Shown here piece by piece: positions 15,806-24,268 of a DNA stretch of 64,000 nt. Origin of the DNA: Opimibacter sp034439675 (GTDB taxonomy: Bacteria > Bacteroidota > Bacteroidia > Chitinophagales > Saprospiraceae); assembly GCA_034439675.1 (NCBI GenBank), contig JAWXAW010000076.1:1-64000 (forward strand), written 5' to 3'. Position 1 is the first letter of the stretch. Each line of letters opens with the position of its first letter. Under the pieces are notes generated by a model, which did not search any database, was not told the origin of the DNA, and was given only the letters and a program-made list of their open reading frames with translations. Made by a program: the position numbers and the translations under genes.

Positions 15806-18286
15806 TTATCTGATCACAGAAAGCAACTGTGTCATCACCCCATGGGTATGATTCACCTGCATGTAATAGAGTCCTGCAGGCAATGCACCGATATCTATCT
15901 GATGGTGCTTCTGATGGATATCATCATAGTTTCTGATGATTCTGCCTTGCGGATCAACCAGCGATACAGACTCGATTGCTGTTTTGCCATTGAGGTGAAT
16001 ATTCACAAAGTCTTGAGCAGGATTAGGATAGACAATAAGTTTGTAATTATCCTTCGATGAATTTCCGCGATCATATGTGAGGATAACTTCATCGCCCTCA
16101 ACATCGTATAGTGTTCCATCCGCTCCCATAGCAGTAGCTGCATGGAGCGAAATTGGAATTTGGATTATTCCATCATCCTCTTTGAAACCTTCAAAATCAT
16201 CAGTAATGATAAATGTTATCGTCCCGATTACCCCAAATCCGCTCGCTCCATTTCCTTCGGCTTTTGCATAACCAGCGTCAATACGTCCTGTCCAAGGAAC
16301 TTTACCTAAGGAAATAGCAGGAGAACCTTCTGCCAACCATGAATTCTGATGAAAAGTTACCGTTACAGAAGAAGAATCCATCATTGCAGGAGGAATATTC
16401 ACAGAAAACTTCGCTCCCTTCATGTCCAGAACAGGCACATTCGCATTTCCAAAAGCAACATCAAGAATAACTACATCACCAGAATCAAGAGAAAACTGAA
16501 CAGGTATTAGTGAAAACTGGTATGGGAGTTTTTGTTGAACATCCTTTACCACTACGTCATGAGCACGATAATAATGTTCATTTATGATATCTACATCAGC
16601 AGCAGTTATTGTACCATCCCCATTAGCATCAAGATATTGCGTTCCAAGGTTGTTTCCGGAATAATTCCAGTTATCAGCATGCTGTCCAAACCAGATTTCA
16701 GGATTATTATAAGAACGAACAGGACCGGTTTCGCCCAACCTGTATCCCATTGTCAGCAGGTCGCTCATATCTACACGACCATCAAGATCGGCATCTCCTG
16801 GCCATACACAATCACGAATGCAGGCACAGGATTCTACTTCTGGCGCTTCGATGACATTCATATCTACCTTGACCAGGTAACAAAGATTAGAAGGCTGAAT
16901 GCAGTAATAATATTCAAAGTGATCTGCACCGATATAACCTGCTTCAGGCTCGTACACCAACATGTTAAAAGCTTCTATTGCCTCGCAAGGCAACTCAATG
17001 GTATTGAGTCCTGCATAATTTACCAATTCCCCATGCTGAGGTTCCTGGGTAATTATATAAGAGAAGTCAGTATAAGCAATTGGATAATCGATTGTCAGCG
17101 GAAGATTCTTGGTCGTCTGAAATTGGTACGTGAAAACATTTTCAGGCTCCAGATCAGTCACATGGATAAATACGGTTGCGGTCTCACAATAGACTGTGTC
17201 TTCAAAGCATGATGTATACGTGAATTTGTCAACCCCTCTATAACCGGGAAAAGGGCTATAGGTGAAAGAACCATTACCAGACTCTAACAAAGTTCCCTTG
17301 CTTGGATTGGTATAAGAAGTCAGGTCATAATCAAGCAAGTCATTATTCAATACATTGAAACTGACACTCAAGGCAGGTCTGACATAAAACTTATCATCCC
17401 GGGCCTGAATATTGATTGCTTTTTCGTAAACGGTTATATAATACGCCCTCGTAACTTGTCCAGCAAGTCCAACCCTAAAGGTGTCATTACCGGTAAATCC
17501 TTCGTTTGGTGTATATACCCATGTAGCAGGACCAATAGCATCAAGCTCACCATTGGTCGGAGTAACTTCAACTGTAAATCCTTCAAAAGGAGTTAATACC
17601 TCAAGTTGTTCCTGATTCAGAAGATATTTCTGGAAGGTAAGCTGATCTTGAAGATTGGGGTCACGAACCAAAACATGAGCAGTTCCCTGCGAACAATTAC
17701 CTGCGGAATCGCAGGCTATATATTGAATCCAGGTATCACCGGTAAAATCAACATCTGGGGTAAAAAGAATTGAATCTCCTGTGGCATTGATAGAGGCAGA
17801 ACCTGAGTTAATAACAGAAACTGAGGCTAGAAAGAAAGATCCGGCTGTAGCGGAGTCATTCTGAAGTACAGCCAAAGGAACATTAATACCGCCCAAATCA
17901 ATTACATATTGATCTCCATTGGTGACCACAATCTCATTGCTGACAGTGAATCGATACCACTTTGTGACTGGATGGATTGGGGAGGATAGCGTGAAATAGG
18001 TAACAATATAGTCCGTGGTCCCTACCGCACCTGGAACAGGCGTAAACATCACCTTGAGTGTATTACTAGCACCAATTGAAATCCCGGCATTACCTAGTTG
18101 TGAACTCTCTGGCTGAACTTCACCATAAGCGTAATCCGTGTCTGCAGCAAACTGATCTGAATAACTTGATCCAGTGCTTTTGAGATTGACAAGAATGGGA
18201 TCGGCTAGTTGTGAAAAGGCTAAAGGCATTGCCAGGAGTGAAAAAATCACTACCAAAATGGTCTGTATATGTGACAGAATCTTCAT
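15806..18286 (-). CDS. Secreted protein with Ig/cadherin-like domains, dockerin-like repeats and T9SS type A tail
   Basis: 826 residues with an N-terminal signal peptide (hydrophobic about 8-24, ending AFSQ). Tandem modules of the form NDSA...YTPNEGFTGNDTFRVG are cadherin-like/Ig-like repeats that recur through residue about 480. At about residues 496-507 (DADLDGRVDMSD) and 552-563 (DANGDGTITAAD) there are two Ca-binding loops spaced as in type I dockerins. A cohesin-like stretch follows (VILDVAFGNANVPV...GVIGTITFIITDD). The end carries a canonical type A sorting tail: YPNPAQDFVNI, LVDPQGRI, LPAGLYYMQV. Predicted to be exported by T9SS and anchored at the surface. Monocistronic, with an AT-rich leader. 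Confidence 0.92.
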   Translation of the reverse strand: MKILSHIQTILVVIFSLLAMPLAFSQLADPILVNLKSTGSSYSDQFAADTDYAYGEVQPESSQLGNAGISIGASNTLKVMFTPVPGAVGTTDYIVTYFTLSSPIHPVTKWYRFTVSNEIVVTNGDQYVIDLGGINVPLAVLQNDSATAGSFFLASVSVINSGSASINATGDSILFTPDVDFTGDTWIQYIACDSAGNCSQGTAHVLVRDPNLQDQLTFQKYLLNQEQLEVLTPFEGFTVEVTPTNGELDAIGPATWVYTPNEGFTGNDTFRVGLAGQVTRAYYITVYEKAINIQARDDKFYVRPALSVSFNVLNNDLLDYDLTSYTNPSKGTLLESGNGSFTYSPFPGYRGVDKFTYTSCFEDTVYCETATVFIHVTDLEPENVFTYQFQTTKNLPLTIDYPIAYTDFSYIITQEPQHGELVNYAGLNTIELPCEAIEAFNMLVYEPEAGYIGADHFEYYYCIQPSNLCYLVKVDMNVIEAPEVESCACIRDCVWPGDADLDGRVDMSDLLTMGYRLGETGPVRSYNNPEIWFGQHADNWNYSGNNLGTQYLDANGDGTITAADVDIINEHYYRAHDVVVKDVQQKLPYQFSLIPVQFSLDSGDVVILDVAFGNANVPVLDMKGAKFSVNIPPAMMDSSSVTVTFHQNSWLAEGSPAISLGKVPWTGRIDAGYAKAEGNGASGFGVIGTITFIITDDFEGFKEDDGIIQIPISLHAATAMGADGTLYDVEGDEVILTYDRGNSSKDNYKLIVYPNPAQDFVNIHLNGKTAIESVSLVDPQGRIIRNYDDIHQKHHQIDIGALPAGLYYMQVNHTHGVMTQLLSVIR

Positions 18287-18546
18287 TTTTGGTTCCCGTA
18301 GGTTGGACTATCAGTTATAAAAGCGTGTGCAAGATAGTAACTTCAAACCGTTGAAGATCACTTTTATAGTAAAAATATTGCTTATTCTTTTCGCATACGC
18401 ATAATCAACTGATTTACAACATAATAATGTTGTGTAAAAATTATGAAACCTTGTAAATAACTACTTAAATATAGTTAATTACCATATCTTCTGATCACTA
18501 TATCAGTTATTTACAAAATCCAAAAAAATGTATAATATTTGTCATT

Positions 18547-19968
18547 ATGCGTGAGAGCAAACTTTACAAAGCTATCATCCGGCTTAGTGGTCATGAACTA
18601 AACAGGCTTCATCGTTTTATCCTAAGTCCCTTTTTTAATCGCAATGATTCCATCGTTCACCTTTTTGAATGGATAAAAAATGATCTCAAGGAAGAAATGA
18701 CAGAGCCTTTTGCTAAAGAAGTACTTTGGAGTGTCTGTTTTGGCAAAAAGGAACAATTTGATGACGGTCGATTTCGAAAACTCCAAAGTGATCTTCTCCG
18801 CTTGGTTGAAGAGTTTTACGCTCAGGAAGTATTTGAAGCAAATTCGATTCATAAGGCTAAGTACTTGCTAGAAGCTATCTATGACCGAAATTTGACTGAA
18901 CTCCAAGCGAGTGCTTTGAAAACAGCGAAACGCTTTGCAGAAGAGCAAATTCTAAAACCAGCCTCCCATTATTATTACAAATACGAAATTGAGCAACGTA
19001 CTTTTTTATTGAACAGGTTTCAAACAGAGCGAAGCATTAAGTCTAACATTGAAGATATAGCTAGAAATCTTGATAGATTCTACCTAGCTGAAAAATTAAG
19101 ATACTATTGCACTATTCTCGATCATCAAAATTTGATTGAAATAGATTATAAAATGCTATTTATTGATGAAATAATTGAGCATGTTAAATCGAATGATTAT
19201 AGTGACACTCCGCCTATTAAAATATATTATCAAATTCTGCTTTGCTATAAGGAGCCTAACAATCGCCAACACTTTGACAGTATAAAGGAGTTGATAAAAA
19301 AACATATTCACATCTTTCCAGAAATTGAAGTTGCAGAAATTCTTGATTCCGCTTTAAACTATTGCATAAAACAAACAAATCAAGGACATTCAGAATTTGT
19401 CGTGGAGGCTTTTAATTTATATCAAGAATGGCTACCACGTGGATTACTCCTCGTTCAGGGTAAGTTAACACCCTTTCATTTTAAAAACATCGTATTTGCA
19501 GGGCTTCGTTTAAATGAATTCGATTGGGTTGAAAAATTTATTCATGATTACAGTGTCCATCTTGATGAAAAGCATAAATTTAATGCAATAACCTTCAACT
19601 TGGCTCAACTCTATTTTTATAAGAAAGAGTATAACAAGGTAATTCAGCAATTAAGTCAAGTAGAGTATGATGATATTACATACAACTTGAATTCTAAGAC
19701 TTTGCTGATGGCCAGTTACTATGAGCTTGATGAAATTGAGGCTTTAGGATCTTTATTGGACGCTTTTCGTATTTACTTAAACAGAAATAAAGATATACCT
19801 TCAACTAGGCGAAAACACTATCTGAATACTATCAGCCTGATACGTAAACTTGCCAAAACCATACAAGGTGATATTCCTAAAGTTGAAAAACTAATTCAAG
19901 AGGTGGAGACCACCCAGGGCGTTGTCAGCAAAAACTGGATTCTTGAAAAACTGGCAGCATTGAAATAA
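18547..19968 (+). CDS. Hypothetical helical protein, TPR-like
   Basis: 473 residues, not recognised by name. It has no signal peptide or membrane segment and is rich in Leu, Tyr, Lys and Glu with helix-pair periodicity, as in TPR or solenoid proteins (for example AQLYFYKKEYNKVIQQLSQVEYDDI near residue 360). The N-terminus (LNRLHRFILSPFFNRNDSIVHLFEWI) looks like a family signature that I associate with uncharacterised Bacteroidota proteins. Codon use is visibly more AT-rich than its neighbours, which may mean recent acquisition. It stands alone between two long non-coding stretches, so context gives no function. The start at 18547 fits a near -7 motif (AATATTTG) at 18534-18541. Confidence 0.8.
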   Translation: MRESKLYKAIIRLSGHELNRLHRFILSPFFNRNDSIVHLFEWIKNDLKEEMTEPFAKEVLWSVCFGKKEQFDDGRFRKLQSDLLRLVEEFYAQEVFEANSIHKAKYLLEAIYDRNLTELQASALKTAKRFAEEQILKPASHYYYKYEIEQRTFLLNRFQTERSIKSNIEDIARNLDRFYLAEKLRYYCTILDHQNLIEIDYKMLFIDEIIEHVKSNDYSDTPPIKIYYQILLCYKEPNNRQHFDSIKELIKKHIHIFPEIEVAEILDSALNYCIKQTNQGHSEFVVEAFNLYQEWLPRGLLLVQGKLTPFHFKNIVFAGLRLNEFDWVEKFIHDYSVHLDEKHKFNAITFNLAQLYFYKKEYNKVIQQLSQVEYDDITYNLNSKTLLMASYYELDEIEALGSLLDAFRIYLNRNKDIPSTRRKHYLNTISLIRKLAKTIQGDIPKVEKLIQEVETTQGVVSKNWILEKLAALK

Positions 19969-20529
19969 TCAGAGAGTGTGAAGGATTATGTGAACATATT
20001 TTAATGGATCTATAAGATGGCCACTGGCTCAAACTTCACTGACACTTTTTGATCTGGTTACTGAAAAAAAATGTTAAAGTTATTTTTTAAACAAATTATT
20101 CTAATTATTTACCTTAATATTACTCATTCATCTTTATTTACTGCTCGTTTCGTACACTTGGCTTACACCCAAACTCAAGGGCTATTGAATAGACTAGTCG
20201 TTAAACTTTTATCATATGAAGCACTAATTTGTAGCACACCGAAGTAGGCGTTTTTACTGCTTACTATCCCTCCTTTATTTTTACTTTTTCTCGTTCTATA
20301 GATCAATTGTGACCGGCAAAATGATTGACAAACTTCAATCAATGGTTGGAGTACGCATGGGTTATTTGCAGATTTTTAGGTTTTAGAGATCTTGGTCTTT
20401 ACTTACCTAAAATGCTCCAACAGGTACATTTTGATTTCTATATCATAAACAGTTCAAGATAGGTTGCAATTGGTTATCAAACCAATCCGGCTGACCTATG
20501 CCATTTCTAAAACTTTAAATTTTTTAATC
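19969..20529. other. AT-rich intergenic region
   Basis: 561 bases with no convincing gene, repeat or RNA structure. It is AT-rich like the gene to its left, and a small exported protein begins at its right end. Confidence 0.6.
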
Positions 20530-20883
20530 ATGAGAATGCATTTCAATCTGCTCTACAGCAGAGCCACACAACTCGTCGTGGCAGTTCTATTGGTAGTGTC
20601 TTTAACAAGTTCACATCCGAAAGCACACATTTGGAATTACGCAAATGAAGCGGCTGTTCAATGTGTTTTGGATGTAGATGGCACACAACTGGCTCAGGAA
20701 GCAAAAGATTTGCTTGCTGAAACCTTTCAAATCTCTGCTGCCCAGGTCACTGCCGTTTATTGTTGCCAACTAATTGATGGTCGCTATAAATACAATTGTA
20801 CGATACCTGTCAACAACAGCGGATATGTATATTTTACCATTTCCGGGGGGCAGATTATTGAAGATGACCTTGAAGGCTTTTGA
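20530..20883 (+). CDS. Small predicted exported protein, unknown function
   Basis: About 117 residues from the ATG at 20530; an upstream TTG would only add a non-signal extension. A hydrophobic stretch at residues 12-25 (LVVAVLLVVSLTSS) looks like a signal peptide. The mature part has four Cys (one CC pair) and ends with an acidic EDDLEGF. No family is recognised. Isolated between AT-rich gaps; could be a genuine small secreted protein or a decayed gene. Confidence 0.5.
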   Translation: MRMHFNLLYSRATQLVVAVLLVVSLTSSHPKAHIWNYANEAAVQCVLDVDGTQLAQEAKDLLAETFQISAAQVTAVYCCQLIDGRYKYNCTIPVNNSGYVYFTISGGQIIEDDLEGF

Positions 20884-21105
20884 GTCCCCAACTCATGGGA
20901 TTTGAATAGAAAAACCTATCTCAACAACCATGTGTAATTTGGATTTCCTTCTCTGTGGATTGTATTCAAAGAGGAGGAAATTTTATTTTTATGATCGAGT
21001 GATGCCATTAAGTTCTATTTTAGGCGATCCAAAATATCTAAGCAGAAAGATTTGTAATAAAACAACAACAAACCTGGTATCGATGTCAACCTTTCACTTT
21101 TAATC

Positions 21106-21113
21106 TACCTTTG
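21106..21113 (+). promoter_or_regulatory. Bacteroidota -7 element of the TPR lipoprotein gene
   Basis: TACCTTTG fits TAnnTTTG and is followed by a 21-base leader to the ATG at 21135. It rules out the upstream in-frame TTG at 21111 as a start codon, because that TTG is part of the promoter. Confidence 0.5.
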
Positions 21114-21134
21114 CGACCAAGAAATATACCCTAT

Positions 21135-21785
21135 ATGAAGATTTTACCTTACCTATTCCTGCTTTGCCTTCTGACCGCGTGCGGGCCTTCCGTCAAGGAA
21201 AGAAAAGACGCCGTCGATACAGCCTTCGCTGAATATCAAAAGGTTCCTGCTGATAGCTCTGCCCAAAAATTAGTGACCACGCTGGCTGATTATTCCAGTT
21301 CAAAGGCTCGCATCGAAGACAAAAACATGACAGCAGACACTATACTCAAATTTATAGCGCTGAATATGTTTAATGACTCTACATTCAGGCTAAATGAACC
21401 GCGCGCCAGACTTTATATCGACGCAGTGGAAGCAGCCGTAAAAGCCGAACCCGCCCTGGCCAAAGCCCCTGAAAATCTCCACCATGCAGCAGAGACTGCT
21501 CGTACGCTTCGTGATATTCCGAAAGCCATCGAGCTCTATGACTGGATCATAGCCACCTACCCTGCTCATCCCAGAGCTGCTACCTCCCTATTCCTGAAGG
21601 CTTTTACCTATGACAATGACTTGAAGGAGTTTGACAAGGCAGAAGTGTATTATAATGATTATCTGAATAAGTATCCGAATGATGAATTTTCCGAGTCCGC
21701 TAAGTTCCTGCTCGACAATCTCGGAAAGTCTGAAGAGGAATTGAAGAAAATGCTGGAGGAGAAATCGAAGGAGAATGTACAATAG
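21135..21785 (+). CDS. TPR-containing outer-membrane lipoprotein
   Basis: 216 residues from the ATG at 21135. The signal peptide ends in a good lipobox, LLTAC, with the lipidated Cys at about residue 16. After a low-complexity spacer (about 17-115), residues about 120-195 form two or three tetratricopeptide repeats (AIELYDWIIATYPAHPRAATSLFLKAF, AEVYYNDYLNKYPNDEFSESAKFLL), then a charged Glu/Lys-rich tail. The layout resembles YbgF/BamD-like TPR lipoproteins, but a specific role cannot be given. It is probably monocistronic, with its own promoter. Confidence 0.85.
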   Translation: MKILPYLFLLCLLTACGPSVKERKDAVDTAFAEYQKVPADSSAQKLVTTLADYSSSKARIEDKNMTADTILKFIALNMFNDSTFRLNEPRARLYIDAVEAAVKAEPALAKAPENLHHAAETARTLRDIPKAIELYDWIIATYPAHPRAATSLFLKAFTYDNDLKEFDKAEVYYNDYLNKYPNDEFSESAKFLLDNLGKSEEELKKMLEEKSKENVQ

Positions 21786-21847
21786 CTATCAACTGTCAGC
21801 TATCAGGAAAATTATACTTTCTTTTCTAGCGTAAAACTTAAAGTGCA

Positions 21848-22312
21848 CTAAACAATTTTTATTTGTTGTTTGTCGAAGGGACTTAGGGCGGTGCCGTTGA
21901 CTTCTGCTTCTGCTTCGAGGTAATATTCTGACTTGACGTTTTTTAGCGCTTTCGCGGTATTGACCAGCTTCTTGAGCACAAAGTTCTTGTCCCCCAGTTC
22001 ATCCATATCTGACTTCACAATCGAGAACGGTAATTCAAAATCCATAAGGATGACCTCATGAGCTGGGACTTCAATTTTTTCTACCAACTCGATCTCTCCT
22101 ATTTTGTACTGATCGGTGAGTTTGTTTTTAAACCTGCCCCGAATATATTTTTCTGTCAGCGTGATCTTGATTTTAGTCACTGTCTGCAGATGCATGGACT
22201 CAAATCTGAGTTTGCCTTCGATGACACCAGATGACTCTGATACTTCATCAGGTATGATCATCTCGATCTTCACCCCTTCTATACCCAGCCATCTTTTTAC
22301 TTTTCCAAACAT
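21848..22312 (-). CDS. Spo0M-like (arrestin-fold) protein
   Basis: 154 residues, cytoplasmic. MFGKVKRWLGIEGVKIEM followed by a run of beta strands (GVIEGKLRFES, KIKITLTEKYIRGRF, HEVILMDFELPFSI, EYYLEAEAEVNGTALSPFDKQQI) matches the Spo0M/arrestin-like family. Its role outside Bacillus sporulation is unclear. It is co-oriented with and 59 bases from the conserved small protein at 22372 and may share its transcript. The intervening bases contain short TTTAC repeats. Confidence 0.8.
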   Translation of the reverse strand: MFGKVKRWLGIEGVKIEMIIPDEVSESSGVIEGKLRFESMHLQTVTKIKITLTEKYIRGRFKNKLTDQYKIGEIELVEKIEVPAHEVILMDFELPFSIVKSDMDELGDKNFVLKKLVNTAKALKNVKSEYYLEAEAEVNGTALSPFDKQQIKIV

Positions 22313-22371
22313 GTTTTTAGTTTCTGCCCCTTTCCGTTTACAATTTACCGTTTACTATTTACCAATTACCA

Positions 22372-22854
22372 CTAAACAAATCTCCTCATCCACGACTCTC
22401 CCAACGGCACAGTCCAGCAGTTGATGTAATCCTTTCTTGTACTGACCAGATTATCAAATACCCGCGTATCCATCTTTACTCTGCCGCTTTCGACTACTGC
22501 CTTCAAACAGGCTAATGGGGTGATATGCAATTGTTCATCCTGATCCAGCCAGGCAACATTGTTTCTCTCTAACAGCTTATGGCCGTATTTCACTTCAAGG
22601 CTTTTGACGAAAGCCACTGATTTATCGATCGAACACCCGCTGGGGGGGGACATGGTCTCATCGACGACCAGCACCACAAACAAATCGTGCATGATTCCAC
22701 CGATAGCCCTGAGCTCATGATTGTGGCTAGTCCACTGCGTACAAAATGCCTCAATATCAGCATTGATCTGCTGGATATCCCCAACCTCAAATGGCTTGTC
22801 GGCCTGGTATATCCAGACTCTCGATTCATCCGGGAAGGCAAGAAGATTTCTCAT
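22372..22854 (-). CDS. Conserved Bacteroidota protein (often named 'ABC transporter ATPase' without ATPase motifs)
   Basis: 160 residues with no Walker motifs, signal peptide or membrane segment. The start ESRVWIYQADKPFEVGDIQQINADIEAFCTQW and the segment DLFVVLVVDETMSPPSGCSIDKSV are typical of a small conserved family that I recall beside Fe-S heterodisulfide-reductase-like genes in Bacteroidota. The common database name is misleading. Here too it lies downstream of two such Fe-S genes on the same strand, although a 500-base repeat array now separates them. Function unknown. Confidence 0.75.
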   Translation of the reverse strand: MRNLLAFPDESRVWIYQADKPFEVGDIQQINADIEAFCTQWTSHNHELRAIGGIMHDLFVVLVVDETMSPPSGCSIDKSVAFVKSLEVKYGHKLLERNNVAWLDQDEQLHITPLACLKAVVESGRVKMDTRVFDNLVSTRKDYINCWTVPLGESWMRRFV

Positions 22855-22925
22855 TTTTTAAATCCTGTTTTATGATATTTTTATGGGCTAAAGCCCGAAA
22901 TTTATCTTTCCCGCGACTTGAAAGT

Positions 22926-23350
22926 CGGGGCTATTCAATTTGATCCTGCTTGCTTTTTTGCTCCATTTGAGCCCCTTTTAGGGGGTTGGGGGCAAAACGG
23001 GGCTTTTCAATCTAACTTGTTAGTCCCTAAATCCCCTAAAGGGGACTTGAAATTACCATTTAAGCCCCCATTTAGGGGGTTGGGGGGCAAAACGGGCCTA
23101 TTCAATTTGATCCTGCCTGCTTTTTCCCCTTTTAATCTACATTTAAGCCCCCTTTAGGGGGTTAGGGGCAAAACGGGGCTATTCAATTTTGATCCTGCCT
23201 GCTTTTTTTCCCTTTTAATCTACATTTCAGCCCCCATTTAGGGGGTTAGGGGGCAAAACGGGCCTATTCAATTTGATCCTGCTTGCTTTTTTGCTCCATT
23301 TAAGCCCCCATTTAGGGGGTTGGGGGCAAAACGGGGCTTTTCAATTTGAT
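22926..23350. repeat. GC-rich tandem array, five units of about 74-93 bases
   Basis: Five copies of a core GCCCC(C)ATTTAGGGGGTT(A)GGGGGCAAAACGGG begin at 22971, 23064, 23147, 23230 and 23304. They are separated by a recurring CAATTTGATCCTGC and poly-pyrimidine spacer (CTGCTTTTTTCCC). Each core forms a CCCCC/GGGGG stem with a 5-base loop and is followed by further G-runs. Copy 1 has a variant spacer. The array ends five bases before the 3' end of the Fe-S gene at 23355. Confidence 0.9.
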
Positions 23351-23354
23351 CTTC

Positions 23355-24143
23355 CTAGCCTATCCTACTCAACACCAACTCCGACAAATCATACACCATC
23401 ACCTCCTCCTGCTTATCCGCTGCCTTTACACCATCCGAAAGCATTGTCATACAAAACGGGCAATTGGCTACAATAGTTGCAGCTCCCGTCTCCATCGCTT
23501 CTTCAACTCTTTCAATATTAATGCGCTTATCCCCCGGCTCATCTTCCTTAAACATCTGCGCACCTCCTGCCCCACAGCATAATCCGTTTGAACGGGAACG
23601 ACTCATCTCCTTAAGTTCAACTTTCAGGTGCGCCAGGACCTCTCTAGGCACTTCATATACTCCATTTACCCTACCCATATAACAGGAGTCATGATAGGTA
23701 ACGGTCATTGGTTCCATTCCTTCCTTCAGCTTTATTTTTCCATCTGTCAGCAGTTGATTGATGATTTGGGTATGATGGATGACATCGTAATGCCCACCTA
23801 AGGCTGGATATTCGTTTTTCAAGGTATTAAAACAATGCGGGCAGGATGCAATGATCTTTGTAATACCATATTGGCTCAGTGTACCAATATTCTGGTGTGC
23901 CAGCATCTGAAATAAAAATTCATTGCCAGCTCTTCGCGCAGGATCTCCTGTACATGCTTCTTCATCCCCAAGGATAGCAAAATCAATTCCCGCCTCATTC
24001 AATAACCTGACCAGCGCTACACTGATTTTCTGCGCCCGTGGATCATAGCTACCCGAGCACCCAACCCAGAATAAATATTCCGGCTTGCGTCCTTCGGCAG
24101 CAAGCTCTTGCATGGTTTTTATTTCACTATTCATATTCTTCAT
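23355..24143 (-). CDS. HdrB-like (Fe-S)-binding protein with CCG domains
   Basis: 262 residues, soluble. It has two Cys-rich CCG-type modules: the first near residue 27-100 (WVGCSGSYDPRAQKI; ASCPHCFNTLKNEYP) and the second near 170-215 (YHDSCYMGRVNGVYEVPRE; SNGLCCGAGGAQMF; NCPFCMTML). Such modules bind non-cubane Fe-S clusters in heterodisulfide reductase subunit HdrB and in related lactate/glycolate oxidase subunits. It lies 125 bases downstream of the membrane Fe-S protein at 24269, its likely partner, as in HdrDE-type quinone-linked modules. The electron donor and acceptor are not evident. Confidence 0.88.
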   Translation of the reverse strand: MKNMNSEIKTMQELAAEGRKPEYLFWVGCSGSYDPRAQKISVALVRLLNEAGIDFAILGDEEACTGDPARRAGNEFLFQMLAHQNIGTLSQYGITKIIASCPHCFNTLKNEYPALGGHYDVIHHTQIINQLLTDGKIKLKEGMEPMTVTYHDSCYMGRVNGVYEVPREVLAHLKVELKEMSRSRSNGLCCGAGGAQMFKEDEPGDKRINIERVEEAMETGAATIVANCPFCMTMLSDGVKAADKQEEVMVYDLSELVLSRIG

Positions 24144-24268
24144 TGGCCCTTATATCCCCTAAAGTGGACATTATACGTATCTGGGATAAAATTACTTTTT
24201 AAATTCTTACCGGCTCCTAAACGTAGTAAAAGCACCACTTTCTCTGGTTGCTGAGCGAAGTCGTAGCA

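Noticed and set aside
16532..17212. 226-codon open frame on the + strand opposite the dockerin-like protein gene
   Set aside because: Shadow of the minus-strand gene, whose product has a signal peptide and T9SS tail; the composition of the + frame is not protein-like.
22926..23350. CRISPR array interpretation of the GC-rich repeats
   Set aside because: The spacers are also repeated and the units vary in length (74-93); no cas gene is nearby.
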